From Sinomonas atrocyanea (GTDB taxonomy: Bacteria > Actinomycetota > Actinomycetes > Actinomycetales > Micrococcaceae): a stretch of DNA of 64,000 nt. The translations under genes and the position numbers were made by a program. The DNA is taken from NCBI RefSeq assembly GCF_030812675.1, contig NZ_JAUSTE010000006.1, positions 1 to 64,000 of the forward strand, written 5' to 3'. Shown piece by piece: positions 6,866 through 16,276 of the stretch; position 1 is the first letter of the stretch, and each line of letters starts with the position of its first letter. A model generated the notes under the pieces. It ran no database searches. It worked only from the letters and a program-made list of their open reading frames with translations, and was not told the DNA's origin.

Positions 6866-9328
6866 TCACCCCGCATCGGCGAGGATGAGCTCCACGAGGG
6901 CGCCGAAGAGGCCGTCGTCCAGCCCGAGGCCCGCGAGCGCGGCCACGATCGCGGCGGGAGGGGCGCCCGAGGCGGCCCGGGCGTAGACCTCGCCCTTGAC
7001 GGCGAACTCCGCGTGCACGTCGGTCAGGAGACGCTCGACGGCGGAGACGGTCCGGTTGGGCGCGAGGCTGAAGCCGCCGGCGGCCGTGAGGGTGAGGGCC
7101 TCGGCAGCGTCGATTCCCTCGGCCGTCACGCGCAGGGCCGCGGCCTGCCCGTCGTACTCGGCCACGGCGTCCAGCTCCCGGCCGCCCGCCGCGACGCGGA
7201 CGGTGCCGGGGCGGGCGATCCCCTCGATGGCGAGCTCCCAGGCCCGTGTCCGCGGCACGCCGCCGGCGGTGCCCCGCGCCGGTCCGACCCGCAGGCTGCC
7301 GGCCTCCCAGTCGAATGCGATGGGGGTCCACACCTGGTGCTCGCGCAGCCCGGCGGTGCCGGTGCCGTCGTCCTCGATGACCTCGAACGCGCCGGAGGCG
7401 CCCGCGAAGACGCGCACGCCGACCCGTTCCGGGCAGGCGGTCCCGTTCGCCACCGCACCGGCGGCGAGCGGCAGGATCGCGCCGGCCCGGGCCAGGACCG
7501 GGATCGACTCGAGGGTGCGGAACATCCGCACCCACCGGCCGCCCCGGTAGCGGGTTCCCGTGAAGACGTCGAACCAGTCCCCCGGCGGGAGCCACGCCGT
7601 GACGCTTGCGCGGTTGAGCGCCCGGTCCCGGGGCGTGACGATCGGCGCGACCATGAGCTCGGATCCGAAGAGGAACTGGTTGGGGGCCTCGTACGCCTCG
7701 GCGGCCTCGGGGTGCTCGTAGTAGAGCGGCTCCACGAGGGGCCGTCCCTCGGCGGCGGCGCGGTGGTTCATCGTGTGGAGGTAGGGCACGAGCCGGTGCC
7801 GCAGGCGCAGGAACTCCTCCATCGCCGCCTCCGCGTCCGGCCGGAACCGCCAGGGCTCCTTCCCCGTGAACGGCATCGACGAGCTGTGCAGGCGGGTGAT
7901 CGGCGAGAAGACGCCGAGCTGGACCCACCGGGCGGCGAGGTCGTCGTCCTTGTAGCCGCCCATGTGGCCGCCGATGTCGTGGCTCCACCAGCCGTAACCG
8001 ACGTTCGAGGCGGTCGCCGTGAAGTAGGGCTGGAACGCGAGGGACTCCCACGTGACGATCGTGTCCCCGGAGAACCCGATCGGGTACCGGTGGCTGCCGG
8101 GTCCGGCGTAGCGGGAGAAGGTCAGCGGCAGGCGCCCCCCGCGCGCCGAGTCGAGGAAGTGCACGTGGTTCAGCACCCACAGCGGGTCGAGTCCGCGCAG
8201 GCGCGAGTACGGCCCTGACTGCCAGTCGAGCCACCAGAAGTCCACTCCCGCCTCCTCGAGCGGGTGGTGGACCTCGCGCAGGTAGGCGCCGAGGAACTGC
8301 GGGTCTGCCGGATCGAACGCGATCGACTCCCCGGCCGCCGGGTCGAGGCCGAGGGCCAGCGCGGTGCGCTCGTACGCCTCCTCGTGGGCCGCGATCCCGT
8401 CCGCGGGGTGGACGTTGAGGGTCAGCGCGAGGCCCCTGCCGTGCAGCCACCGGGCGAAGCCCTCCGGGTCGGGGAACAGCTCCCGGTTCCAGGTGTAGCC
8501 GGTCCAGCCCGATCCGTGCGCCGGATCGATCTCGGTGAGGTGCCAGTCCATGTCCAGGACGGCGACGGAGAGGGGGACCTCCTCCGCCGCGAAGCGCTCG
8601 ACCACGCCCCGGTACTCCTGCTCGGAGTACCGGTGGTAGCGGCTCCACCAGTTCCCGAGCGCGAAGCGGGGCACGAGCGGGGTGGGGCCGGAGATGCGGT
8701 AGAAGTCGCGCAGGCAGGCGCGGTAGTCGCGCCCGTAGCCGAAGAAGTACAGGTCCACCCGCCCGGCGGCGCTGCCGCCGTGGCCTGCTGCGGCGCCTGC
8801 ACCCGGCCGGGCGCGGGGAGCGAGCCAGCCGTCATCGTCGAAGACGAGCGTGCTGCTGTCGTCGAGGACCGAGAAGCCGTAGCGGGACATCAGGCCGGGC
8901 TCGAGCTCGCACGCGCCGTCCACCCCGTCGAGGGTGCGGGCGGTGCCGCCGAGGTTCCGCTCGCCTTCCTCGCCGTAGTGCCAGACGCTGTGGTAGTTGC
9001 TCACCCCGCCCAAGACCTTGACCGAGAGCCCGTGCGGGGCGAACGGGCCCTTGTCGTAGACGAGGTGGAGGTGCGCCGTGAGGATCTCGAGCCGGCTGTC
9101 CGAGTCGAGGACCGTGAACTCCGGCGGCTCCAGGTCCCGGTGCAGGACCGCCTGCGAGGCGCGGTCCTCGAACTCCCCGTCCGGGGAGTACTCGAGGCGC
9201 AGCAGGCGCGAGGTCAGCACCGTGATCCTGTAACGGGGGCCGCGCACGACGGCGGCGGCCCGGGGGCGCGGCGAGGTCACCGGGCGGAGGTGGTCGGGCA
9301 GGCGGACGGTCCCCGTGGTCTCGGTCAC
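6866..9328 (-). CDS. glycoside hydrolase family 31 alpha-glycosidase
   Basis: 820-residue GH31 enzyme, likely an alpha-glucosidase or alpha-xylosidase, without a signal peptide and so cytoplasmic. An N-terminal beta-sandwich is followed by the TIM barrel from about residue 215 (PRFALGNWWSRY). The nucleophile is predicted as Asp368 in DFWWLDWQSG and the acid/base as Asp422 in GFSGDTIVTW. YGWWSHDIGGHMGG is a further family signature. A Gly/Ala-rich insertion at about 172-190 interrupts a normally short loop. It lies 114 bases downstream of the antiporter, with a repeat copy between. Substrate unknown. Confidence 0.93.
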   Translation of the reverse strand: MTETTGTVRLPDHLRPVTSPRPRAAAVVRGPRYRITVLTSRLLRLEYSPDGEFEDRASQAVLHRDLEPPEFTVLDSDSRLEILTAHLHLVYDKGPFAPHGLSVKVLGGVSNYHSVWHYGEEGERNLGGTARTLDGVDGACELEPGLMSRYGFSVLDDSSTLVFDDDGWLAPRARPGAGAAAGHGGSAAGRVDLYFFGYGRDYRACLRDFYRISGPTPLVPRFALGNWWSRYHRYSEQEYRGVVERFAAEEVPLSVAVLDMDWHLTEIDPAHGSGWTGYTWNRELFPDPEGFARWLHGRGLALTLNVHPADGIAAHEEAYERTALALGLDPAAGESIAFDPADPQFLGAYLREVHHPLEEAGVDFWWLDWQSGPYSRLRGLDPLWVLNHVHFLDSARGGRLPLTFSRYAGPGSHRYPIGFSGDTIVTWESLAFQPYFTATASNVGYGWWSHDIGGHMGGYKDDDLAARWVQLGVFSPITRLHSSSMPFTGKEPWRFRPDAEAAMEEFLRLRHRLVPYLHTMNHRAAAEGRPLVEPLYYEHPEAAEAYEAPNQFLFGSELMVAPIVTPRDRALNRASVTAWLPPGDWFDVFTGTRYRGGRWVRMFRTLESIPVLARAGAILPLAAGAVANGTACPERVGVRVFAGASGAFEVIEDDGTGTAGLREHQVWTPIAFDWEAGSLRVGPARGTAGGVPRTRAWELAIEGIARPGTVRVAAGGRELDAVAEYDGQAAALRVTAEGIDAAEALTLTAAGGFSLAPNRTVSAVERLLTDVHAEFAVKGEVYARAASGAPPAAIVAALAGLGLDDGLFGALVELILADAG

Positions 9329-9416
9329 GTCATGGAGCCTACCCGCGGAGGGCAGGGCCGAACCGGGTCCTGGCTGGACCTCGGCGTGCGGCGGCCGGGG
9401 CGCGGGAGGCGGCCGG

Positions 9417-9430
9417 CCGGCGTCGTGCGC
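9417..9430. repeat. exact copy of the CCGGCGTCGTGCGY element
   Basis: The 14-base core stands between the antiporter stop (9443) and the GH31 start (9328). It is flanked by GGCCGG and CGGG, so a small CCGGCG/CGCCGG hairpin can form. Same orientation as the copies at 3615, 6846, 18747, 52079 and 58534. Confidence 0.6.
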
Positions 9431-9442
9431 CGGGAGCGTCGG

Positions 9443-11014
9443 TCAGCGGTCGAGGGTGACGGTGCGCAGGTCGAGACGCCGCAGCACACGGTCGACCAGC
9501 TCGGGGTCGTTGCCGGGCTCGTTGCGCGCCGCGAGCATCTCACGCCGGGCCGCGGCCAGGGCGTCGCGCTGGGCGCGCTCCATCGCGGCGAGCACGGCCT
9601 GGATCCGGCGCATCTTCTCGGGATCCTCTGCGTAGTCGGCCTGGAGGATCGTGTGGAGCGAGGACATGCGCCGGGCCAGGGCCCGCCGGCGCCCCTCCGG
9701 GAGCTTCTGCGCCGCCGGCGAGGTGCGCAGGGCCTCGAGCGCCACCCGCTCGGCGCGGCGCGCGAGGGCCCGCTGCGCGCGCTGCTCGGCGGCGCGGTCG
9801 TCGGGGAGGTGCAGCATGCGCATGAGCCAGGGCAGGGTCAGGCCGGGCAGCACGAGCGTGACCACGAGCACCGACGCCGCCGCCGCGACGGCGAAGTTGC
9901 GCCCCGGCGTCGGGGAGCCGTCCGCGAGCGTGGTCGGCAGGGCCAGCGCGAGCGCGAGGGTGGCCAGGCCGCGCATGCCGCACCAGGTCAGGACCACCAC
10001 CTCCCTGAGCGAGCCGGGCGTCTTCTCCCGCCGCTCGGCCCCGCCGATCCAGTACATCGCGTACATCCACACGAAGCGCACGACGATGACGGTCGCGCAG
10101 ATCCCCGCGAGCCCGGGGACGAAGGTCAGCAGGTTCGCCCCCTCGGCCTCGATGACCGAGCGCATCTCGATGCCCACGAGCCCGAACGCCACCCCCGTGG
10201 TCAGCAGTTCGAGGACGTCCCAGAAGGCCGAGCGGGTGAGCCGCTCCCCCGAATCCTGGGGCCGCGCCCGCCGTCCGAGCTCGACCGCGGTCACGACCAC
10301 CGCGACGACCCCCGAGCAGTGCACCAGCTCAGCCAGCAGGTACACGGCGTACGGCGCCACGAGGGAGGCGGCGCTGCGGGCCACGAGGTCGGGGACGAAG
10401 CGGGTGAGGGTCCCGACGACCCAGGCCACCGCGAAGCCGAGCAGGGCCGCACCGGCGGCCCCGACGAGGAACTGCGGGACCACGCTCCAGCCCACGCGGC
10501 CGTGGCTGACGGTCGCGGACACCGCGGCCTGGAAGATCACGATGGCCATTGCGTCGTTGAACAGGCCCTCGGTCTGGAGCACCGTCAGCAGCCGGCGCTG
10601 CATGCTGACCTTGCCCGCGATCGCCTCGACGGCCACGGGGTCCGGCGGGGCGACGATCGCCCCGAGCGCCAGCGCGAGCGGCAGCCCGACCGCGGGGACC
10701 AGCCACCACGTCACCGCCGCGACCGCCGCCACCGTCGCCGCGACCAGCAGCACCGCCAGGAGCACGAGTGAGCGCCAGCGCAGCCTGAACACGGACCAGG
10801 AGGACCGCTGCGCCGCCGCGAACAGCAGCGGCGGCAGGAAGAGCGGCAGGATCAGCTCGGGGTCGATGTGGACGTTCGGGACGAACGGCAGGGACGCGGC
10901 GAGCGCCGAGAACACGAGCATGAGGATCGGATAGGGCAGGCGGATCCGCTCCCCGATCCCCACGATGAGGACCGTCCCGAACAGCAGGCCGACCACCAGC
11001 AGCAGAAATTCCAT
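9443..11014 (-). CDS. Na+/H+ antiporter, CPA1 (NhaP/NHE) family
   Basis: 523-residue membrane antiporter that exchanges Na+ (or K+) for protons. It begins MEFLLLVVGLLFGTV and has about 12 membrane helices. APPDPVAVEAI and EGLFNDAMAIVIF are the family's ion-binding helices, with Asp in PDPV and in FNDA. A cytoplasmic, Arg/Ala-rich helical tail of about 130 residues follows. The ATG at 11014 has an AAGGGGG ribosome site; the ATG at 11038 has none. The GH31 gene lies downstream, but a functional link is not obvious. Confidence 0.92.
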   Translation of the reverse strand: MEFLLLVVGLLFGTVLIVGIGERIRLPYPILMLVFSALAASLPFVPNVHIDPELILPLFLPPLLFAAAQRSSWSVFRLRWRSLVLLAVLLVAATVAAVAAVTWWLVPAVGLPLALALGAIVAPPDPVAVEAIAGKVSMQRRLLTVLQTEGLFNDAMAIVIFQAAVSATVSHGRVGWSVVPQFLVGAAGAALLGFAVAWVVGTLTRFVPDLVARSAASLVAPYAVYLLAELVHCSGVVAVVVTAVELGRRARPQDSGERLTRSAFWDVLELLTTGVAFGLVGIEMRSVIEAEGANLLTFVPGLAGICATVIVVRFVWMYAMYWIGGAERREKTPGSLREVVVLTWCGMRGLATLALALALPTTLADGSPTPGRNFAVAAAASVLVVTLVLPGLTLPWLMRMLHLPDDRAAEQRAQRALARRAERVALEALRTSPAAQKLPEGRRRALARRMSSLHTILQADYAEDPEKMRRIQAVLAAMERAQRDALAAARREMLAARNEPGNDPELVDRVLRRLDLRTVTLDR

Positions 11015-11077
11015 GGGCCCCCTTCGCCTCAGGAGCATTTTTCCATGCTGGCGGTCGGCGCGGTCGGGGGCGTGCGC

Positions 11078-12055
11078 TCAGGTGAGCGGGGAGGCCGACG
11101 GCGAGGCCTCGCCGTCGTGCGTCTGCCCGCCGATGACCCACTCGAAGGCCAGGGCCCGCGACCGGGCACCCTGGGACGCCCGCGAGCGGTTCGGCTCCCC
11201 GAGGTCGACGAGGAGCGATTCGGAGATGCCGACGAGCTCGGCGAGGGTCGCGGGCGTGAACCACTCCGGGCGCGTCGCGAAGAGGATGTCCTCGCTCGAG
11301 GTGTTGCCGCTCGCTCCGGGGGCGAAGGGGCACCCGCCGAGGCCGCCCAGCGCGCCGTCGACCATGGTGGCACCGGCCTGGATCGCGGCGAGCGTGTTGG
11401 CGACGCCGAGGCCCCACGTGTCGTGCCCGTGGTAGACGATCTCGCGCTCGGGGGTCTCCTTCCCCACCCGCGCGACGAGGTCCGCGACCTGGGCGGGCAC
11501 GGCCTGGCCGAGGGTGTCGCAGATGACGATGCCCTGGGCGCCCTCGGTGCGGGGGTCGTTGGCGATGCCGAGGACGCGCTCGGGCGGGACGGGGCCCTCG
11601 AAGGGGCAGGTGAAGGAGGTCGCGATGCACAGCTCCACGGATGCTCCCGCCTCCCGGGCCAGGGCGAGCGACCGCGGCATCGCCTCGAGGCTGGCCTCCG
11701 TGGTCCGTCCGATGTTGGCCAGGTTGTGGGCATCGCTCGCCGAGAAGCAGTACTGCAGGTTCCGGGCGCCCGCCTCCAGGGCGAGCTCCACGTGCTTGGG
11801 GGTGGCCACCCAGAGCCAGCATGCGGCCAGCTCCTCGGCGGTGAGCGCGCGGACGACCTCCAGCGTGTTGGCCATCGGCGGGACCTTGTCTGGGCGGGCG
11901 AGGGAGCCGATCTCGAGTGCGGGCACGCCCAGGGCGAGCAGCCGTCGGGCGAGCGCGACCTTCCGGTCGGCGGGCAGGACCTTGCCCGTGAGCTGCAGCC
12001 CGTCGCGGAGGGTCACGTCGCGAAGCCTGGCCGCCGGGGTGAAGGAGTGGCTCAC
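11078..12055 (-). CDS. hydroxymethylglutaryl-CoA lyase family protein
   Basis: 325-residue TIM-barrel lyase that splits 3-hydroxy-3-methylglutaryl-CoA (or a close analogue) into acetyl-CoA and a keto acid. RDVTLRDGLQ carries the catalytic Arg and metal-binding Asp, YHGHDTWG the two metal-binding histidines, and GCPFAPGASGN the catalytic cysteine signature. The GTG start overlaps the CoA-transferase stop (GTGA), so the two are coupled. Last gene of the importer operon. The C-terminal tail THDGEASPSASPLT is encoded by a hairpin repeat also found at the end of the permease at 17088. Confidence 0.9.
   Translation of the reverse strand: MSHSFTPAARLRDVTLRDGLQLTGKVLPADRKVALARRLLALGVPALEIGSLARPDKVPPMANTLEVVRALTAEELAACWLWVATPKHVELALEAGARNLQYCFSASDAHNLANIGRTTEASLEAMPRSLALAREAGASVELCIATSFTCPFEGPVPPERVLGIANDPRTEGAQGIVICDTLGQAVPAQVADLVARVGKETPEREIVYHGHDTWGLGVANTLAAIQAGATMVDGALGGLGGCPFAPGASGNTSSEDILFATRPEWFTPATLAELVGISESLLVDLGEPNRSRASQGARSRALAFEWVIGGQTHDGEASPSASPLT
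11096..11117. repeat. hairpin repeat in the 3' end of the lyase gene
   Basis: CGACGGCGA / TCGCCGTCG with a GGCC loop, followed by TCGTGCGTC. Nearly identical to 17106-17127, also just before a stop codon. It may act as a transcript-end hairpin embedded in coding sequence. Confidence 0.6.
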
Positions 12056-13326
12056 GCCGTCACCCCCTGCGCTGCGCGGAGGACCGCGTGGATCTCCTCC
12101 TCGGACCGCCCCAGCAGATCGCGGCAGACTTCTTCCGTGTGCTCGCCGAGGTCGGGGCCCAGGGAGCGGACCGGGAGCGAGGCCTCTCCGAGGACCGGCA
12201 CGATCCCCGGGAAGCCCACGTCGGTGATGGTCCGCTCGCCCGTGGAGACGTCGAACTTCTGGATCATGTGCCGGGCGGCGTACTGCGGGTCGGCGCAGAT
12301 GTCCTCTGCGGTGTAGATCGGGCCGGAGGGCACCCCGGCACGGTCGAGGACGTCGAGCGCCTCCGCCGGCGGGAGGGTGGCGGTCCAGACGCCGATCGCG
12401 GCGTCGAGCTCGTCCCGCCGCTCCCAGCGGCCGGCGTTGCCGGCCAGCTCCGGGTCCGCCGCGAGGTCCGGACGGCCGATGATCTGCATGAGCCGGGCGA
12501 AGATGGAGTCCCCGTTGCCCGCGATCACGATGCTCCCGCCGCCCGCGCACACGTAGGCGTTGCTGGGGGCGATGCCCTCCATCCGGCCCCCGGTGCGGGT
12601 CCTGCGGACGCCGTAGGCCTCGTAGTCGGGGATGAGCGATTCCATCATCGAGAAGATGGCCTCGTTGAGGGCCACATCGACGACCCTCTCGGCGAGGGGC
12701 GCGCGGGCCCCCTGGGAACGCTCGCGCTGGAACAGCAGCATCATGGACCCGAAGGCGGCGTAGAGGCCCGCGATCGAGTCTCCGATGGAGATCCCCACCC
12801 GCACGGGCGGCCTGTCCGGGTCGCCCACGAGTTCGCGGAAGCCGCCCACGGCCTCGGCGACGGCGGCGAAGCCGGGGCGGTCCGACAGCGGTCCGGTCTG
12901 GCCGTAGGCGGACAGCCGGGTGATGATCAGGTCCGGGTTGGCGGCGCTGAGGACCTCGGGTCCCAGCCCCCACCGCTCGAGGGTGCCCGGGCGGAAGTTC
13001 TCGAGCAGGATGTCGCAGTGCCGCACGAGGTCGAGGACCAGGTCTCGCCCCGTCTCCGAGCGCAGGTCCAGGACCACCGACTTCTTGTTGCGGTTGATGG
13101 TCCGGTACAGCATCGAGGTGCTGCCCTCGTAGAGCCGCCAGTTGCGCAGCTCGTCCCCCGTGCCCGGACGCTCGACCTTGATGACCTCGGCACCGAAGTC
13201 GGCGAGGAGCCGGCCCGCCGTTGGCGCGGCGATGTAGTTCCCGAGTTCGAGGACGCGGATCCCGGCGAGGGGCGCGAACGCCCGGGGGGCCTCTGCCGAG
13301 CCCGTCTCAGGCCTTGACGTAGTCAT
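12052..13326 (-). CDS. family III CoA-transferase (CaiB/BaiF)
   Basis: 424-residue CoA-transferase. LAGIRVLELGNYIAAPTAGRLLADFGAEVIKVE is the family N-terminus and NRNKKSVVLDL the CoA-binding stretch. Family members usually use an Asp in a (G)YDxxxQA motif; here the equivalent segment reads PGFAAVAEAVGGF and has no Asp, as in a subgroup whose chemistry is less clear to me. It overlaps the substrate-binding protein gene by 20 bases upstream and the lyase by 4 bases downstream. Context suggests it loads CoA onto the imported acid for the lyase to cleave. Confidence 0.88.
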   Translation of the reverse strand: MTTSRPETGSAEAPRAFAPLAGIRVLELGNYIAAPTAGRLLADFGAEVIKVERPGTGDELRNWRLYEGSTSMLYRTINRNKKSVVLDLRSETGRDLVLDLVRHCDILLENFRPGTLERWGLGPEVLSAANPDLIITRLSAYGQTGPLSDRPGFAAVAEAVGGFRELVGDPDRPPVRVGISIGDSIAGLYAAFGSMMLLFQRERSQGARAPLAERVVDVALNEAIFSMMESLIPDYEAYGVRRTRTGGRMEGIAPSNAYVCAGGGSIVIAGNGDSIFARLMQIIGRPDLAADPELAGNAGRWERRDELDAAIGVWTATLPPAEALDVLDRAGVPSGPIYTAEDICADPQYAARHMIQKFDVSTGERTITDVGFPGIVPVLGEASLPVRSLGPDLGEHTEEVCRDLLGRSEEEIHAVLRAAQGVTA

Positions 13327-14425
13327 TGGTGTACGTCTTGCTCAGGTCGATGGCCTTGTCCCCGATCTCGGGGTTGGCCACGCGCTGGGTCTTGAGGACC
13401 GCCTGGGTGCCGTCCTCGGTGAACTTGCCGTCCTTGCTGAGGGTCTTCTTGAGGTCGTCGATCACCTTGGCGTACTGGACCTTGTCGCCGCCCGCGAACT
13501 TCTCGGGCATCTTGGCCGCGATCTCCTGGCCCGAGTGCTCGCTGATGTACCCGAGCGTGCGCTCGATCGCCTTGGCGAGCTTGCCCACGGTGTCCTGGTT
13601 CTTCGAGATCCAGTCCGACTTGGCGTACAGGCAGGCGGACGGCCACGACTCGGTGCCGAAGACCGCCTTGAGCCCGTCGACCGTCCGCACGTCCTGGAGG
13701 ATGACGGGCGCCTTCCCCAGCCGCTTGGCCAGGACCGAGATGTCCGGCTCGAGCATGACCGCCGCGTCGACCTGGTTGTTCTGGACCGCGGCCACCGCGC
13801 TCGAGCCGGCCCCGATCGCGGAGACGGCGGCGTCCGTGGGCTGGAAGCCGTTCTTGGAGAGGAGGTACTTGACGAACATGTCCGTCGACGACCCGGGCGC
13901 GGTCACTCCGACGTTCTTGCCCTTCAGGTCCGCGATGCCCTTGATGGAGCCCTCGTTCTTGGGCGCCACGACCAGCGCGAGGCCGGAGGAGAGGCCCATG
14001 TCGACAAAGGCCTCGATGCTCTGGTTCTTGGCCTGCATCTGGATGGTGTGCTCGTAGTAGCCGCTTGTCACCTGGGTGCTGCCGCCGATCATCGCAGTGA
14101 GGGCCTTCGAGCCGCCCTGGAGGTCCTGGAGCTCGACCTCGACGCCCTCCTCCTTGTAGTAGCCGAGCTGCTGGGCGAGGGTCGTCGGCAGGTAGGTCAG
14201 GAGGGTCTGGCCGCCGACGCCGATGATCACCTTCGCGCCGGAACCCCCGCCCGCCGCGCCGGAGGCCCCGCCGGTGCCTGCCTGCCCGGGCGGCGCCGAG
14301 GAGGGCGCGCCGCAGGCAGCGAGCGCGAGGCCGGCGGCAGTGATGCCTGCCACCGAGAGGACGCGGCGGCGGGTCCAGCCCTCGGAGACGGCCGGGTTCT
14401 GGTGCGGGTCGGGAGACGAGGTCAT
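13307..14425 (-). CDS. ABC transporter substrate-binding lipoprotein, NitT/TauT type
   Basis: 372-residue periplasmic-type binding protein (SsuA/THI5-like fold). Twin-arginine residues WTRRRVLS and the lipobox LAAC (Cys about 38) predict Tat export and lipid anchoring. After a Gly/Ala linker the domain starts KVIIGVGGQTLLTYLPTTLAQQLGYYKEEGVEVEL, typical of the family. It lies 40 bases downstream of the permease. Ligands of the family include alkanesulfonates, aromatic acids and thiamine precursors; with a CoA-transferase and HMG-CoA lyase attached, a small organic acid is the better guess. Confidence 0.92.
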   Translation of the reverse strand: MTSSPDPHQNPAVSEGWTRRRVLSVAGITAAGLALAACGAPSSAPPGQAGTGGASGAAGGGSGAKVIIGVGGQTLLTYLPTTLAQQLGYYKEEGVEVELQDLQGGSKALTAMIGGSTQVTSGYYEHTIQMQAKNQSIEAFVDMGLSSGLALVVAPKNEGSIKGIADLKGKNVGVTAPGSSTDMFVKYLLSKNGFQPTDAAVSAIGAGSSAVAAVQNNQVDAAVMLEPDISVLAKRLGKAPVILQDVRTVDGLKAVFGTESWPSACLYAKSDWISKNQDTVGKLAKAIERTLGYISEHSGQEIAAKMPEKFAGGDKVQYAKVIDDLKKTLSKDGKFTEDGTQAVLKTQRVANPEIGDKAIDLSKTYTNDYVKA

Positions 14426-14465
14426 GGAGGTGGTCCTTCCGGAGATGTCGGTGGGGAGGCTGGGG

Positions 14466-15314
14466 TCAGGCGGACTGGGTGGGGCGCCAGCGCAGGAGCC
14501 GGTGCTCGATGCGGTTGACCGCGAGATCGACGATCAGGACCACGATCATGAGGATGAACATCCCTGCGAAGACGCCCTTGGTGTCGAAGACGCCCTGTGC
14601 CTGGGCGATTGCGTAGCCGACGCCGGCCGAGGCGCCGAGGTACTCGCCGACCACGGCGCCCGTGATCGCGAAGCCGACGCTGATGTGGAGGCTCGAGAAG
14701 ATCCACGTGAGCGCGCTCGGGATGAAGACGTGCCGCAGGAGCTGGCGCTCGGTGGCGCCCAGCATGCGGGCATTGTCGATGAGCACGCGGTCGACGCTCT
14801 TGACGCCCTCGAGGGTGTTGAAGAAGACGATGAAGAACACGAGGGTGAACCCGAAGGCGACCTTGGACCAGATCCCGAGGCCGAACCACAGGAGGAAGAT
14901 CGGGGCGAGGACCACGCGCGGGAGGGCGTTGAACATCTGCAGGAACGGCTGGAACAGCCGCTCGAGGAAACCGATCCGGGCGAGCGCGAACCCGAGGAGC
15001 AGGCCGGCCGCGGCGCCGACGATGAAGGCCAGCAGGGACTCCTGGATGGTGACCCACAGGTGCGGGAACACGTAGCCGGAGGAGATCCAGAGCCACATCG
15101 TGGAGAAGATCTCCGACGGCCGCGGGAAGAAGAACTCGTCGATGACGTGGACCCGGACCAGCACCTCCCATGCCGCGAGCACCGCGACGGTCAGGCCCAG
15201 CTGGAGCAGCCGCATGGCGGGGGTCATCCGGGCACGGCCGCGGGCGGCGCGGCGCTGCCGCGCGGACTCGGTGCGGGGTGCGGCCCCCTGCCGGTTGACG
15301 TCGGCGACGGTCAT
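14466..15314 (-). CDS. ABC transporter permease, NitT/TauT type
   Basis: 282-residue inner-membrane permease with about six helices. The EAA loop that contacts the ATPase is DNARMLGATERQLLRHVFIPSALTW. MTVADVNRQ starts at an ATG overlapping the ATPase stop by four bases; an in-frame extension upstream is not protein-like. Works with the neighbouring ATPase and binding protein. Confidence 0.92.
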   Translation of the reverse strand: MTVADVNRQGAAPRTESARQRRAARGRARMTPAMRLLQLGLTVAVLAAWEVLVRVHVIDEFFFPRPSEIFSTMWLWISSGYVFPHLWVTIQESLLAFIVGAAAGLLLGFALARIGFLERLFQPFLQMFNALPRVVLAPIFLLWFGLGIWSKVAFGFTLVFFIVFFNTLEGVKSVDRVLIDNARMLGATERQLLRHVFIPSALTWIFSSLHISVGFAITGAVVGEYLGASAGVGYAIAQAQGVFDTKGVFAGMFILMIVVLIVDLAVNRIEHRLLRWRPTQSA

Positions 15315-16144
15315 TCCGCTCCCCCTCCCAGGGCCGAGGTCTGGTACGTCTTGGAGACCTCGATGCGCAGCCGCCCCCAGATCTCCCGGTGGAGCTCGAT
15401 GAACTGCGGGTCGTCGCGGATCTCGAGGAGGTCCCTGGGTCTGGGAATGGTGATCTCGTACGAGCCCACCACGGTGCTGCCCGGCCCCGCGCCGAGGATG
15501 ACGACCTCGTCGGAGAGGGCGATGGCCTCGTCCAGGTCGTGGGTGATGAAGACGACGGCCTTGCCGGACTCCTGCCAGAGGGCCAGGAGCTCGTTCTCCA
15601 TGATCTGGCGGGTCTGCACGTCCAGCGCTGAGAACGGCTCGTCCATGAGCAGGATGTCCGGGTTCACGATCCACGCCTGCGCGACGGCGGTGCGCTTGCG
15701 CATGCCGCCGCTGAGCTGGTGGGGGTAGCGGTCGGCGAAGTCCTTGAGCCCCACCTTCTCGAGCCACCTCTGCGCCTCGGTCCGGGCCTCGGCCTTGCCG
15801 GCGCCGGCCATGGTGAGCCCGAGGCTGACGTTGTCGACCACCGTCTTCCACGGCAGGAGCGCGTCCTGCTGGAACATGTACGCCGCGCGCCGGTTCACGC
15901 CCTTGACGGGCTGGCCGAAGCTCTTCGCGGTCCCTTCCGAGGGGGCCAGGAGGCCTGCGGCCATGTTCAGGATGGTGGACTTGCCCGAGCCGGTGGGGCC
16001 GACCACGGACACGAAGCGTCCGGGCCGGACCTTCAGGCTGATGTCGCGCACCGCGACGTAGGTCTCTCCCCCCGGGGTCGTGAACTCCTTCGAGCAGCCC
16101 TCGAGGTCCACGGCATACTCGTCGAGCGCAGTCTGCTGATCCAT
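15311..16144 (-). CDS. ABC transporter ATP-binding protein, NitT/TauT type
   Basis: 277-residue ATPase that powers the importer. Walker A is GPTGSGKS (about residue 50), the Q-loop FQQDALLPW, the signature LSGGMRKR, and Walker B ILLMDEPFSALD, with the H-loop at FITHDLDEA. First gene of a five-gene operon (ATPase, permease, binding protein, CoA-transferase, lyase), divergent from the IclR gene that probably controls it. Confidence 0.94.
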   Translation of the reverse strand: MDQQTALDEYAVDLEGCSKEFTTPGGETYVAVRDISLKVRPGRFVSVVGPTGSGKSTILNMAAGLLAPSEGTAKSFGQPVKGVNRRAAYMFQQDALLPWKTVVDNVSLGLTMAGAGKAEARTEAQRWLEKVGLKDFADRYPHQLSGGMRKRTAVAQAWIVNPDILLMDEPFSALDVQTRQIMENELLALWQESGKAVVFITHDLDEAIALSDEVVILGAGPGSTVVGSYEITIPRPRDLLEIRDDPQFIELHREIWGRLRIEVSKTYQTSALGGGAE

Positions 16145-16159
16145 CCCATTCCCCCCGGG

Positions 16160-16220
16160 CCCACCACATCGTGGGATCTAGTTCAGATTATGGGCCGACG
16201 ATAACAGTGACCGGCGTCAC
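16160..16220. promoter_or_regulatory. divergent regulatory region with two inverted repeats
   Basis: Between the importer operon (start 16144) and the IclR gene (start 16277) are CCCAC-N6-GTGGG (16160-16175) and GTGACCGGCGTCAC (16207-16220). Either could be the IclR-type regulator's operator. No promoter hexamers are convincing, though the stretch 16177-16205 is A/T-rich and suits a -10 in either direction. Confidence 0.4.
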
Positions 16221-16276
16221 GCTCAACCCCTCGCGGCCGAATCGACGGGCCCCCGGCCTCCCCCTACACTCAAGCC

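Noticed and set aside
8264-10771. An 835-codon plus-strand open frame opposite the GH31 and antiporter genes
   Set aside because: Opposes two recognisable genes, spans an intergenic gap and has shadow composition.
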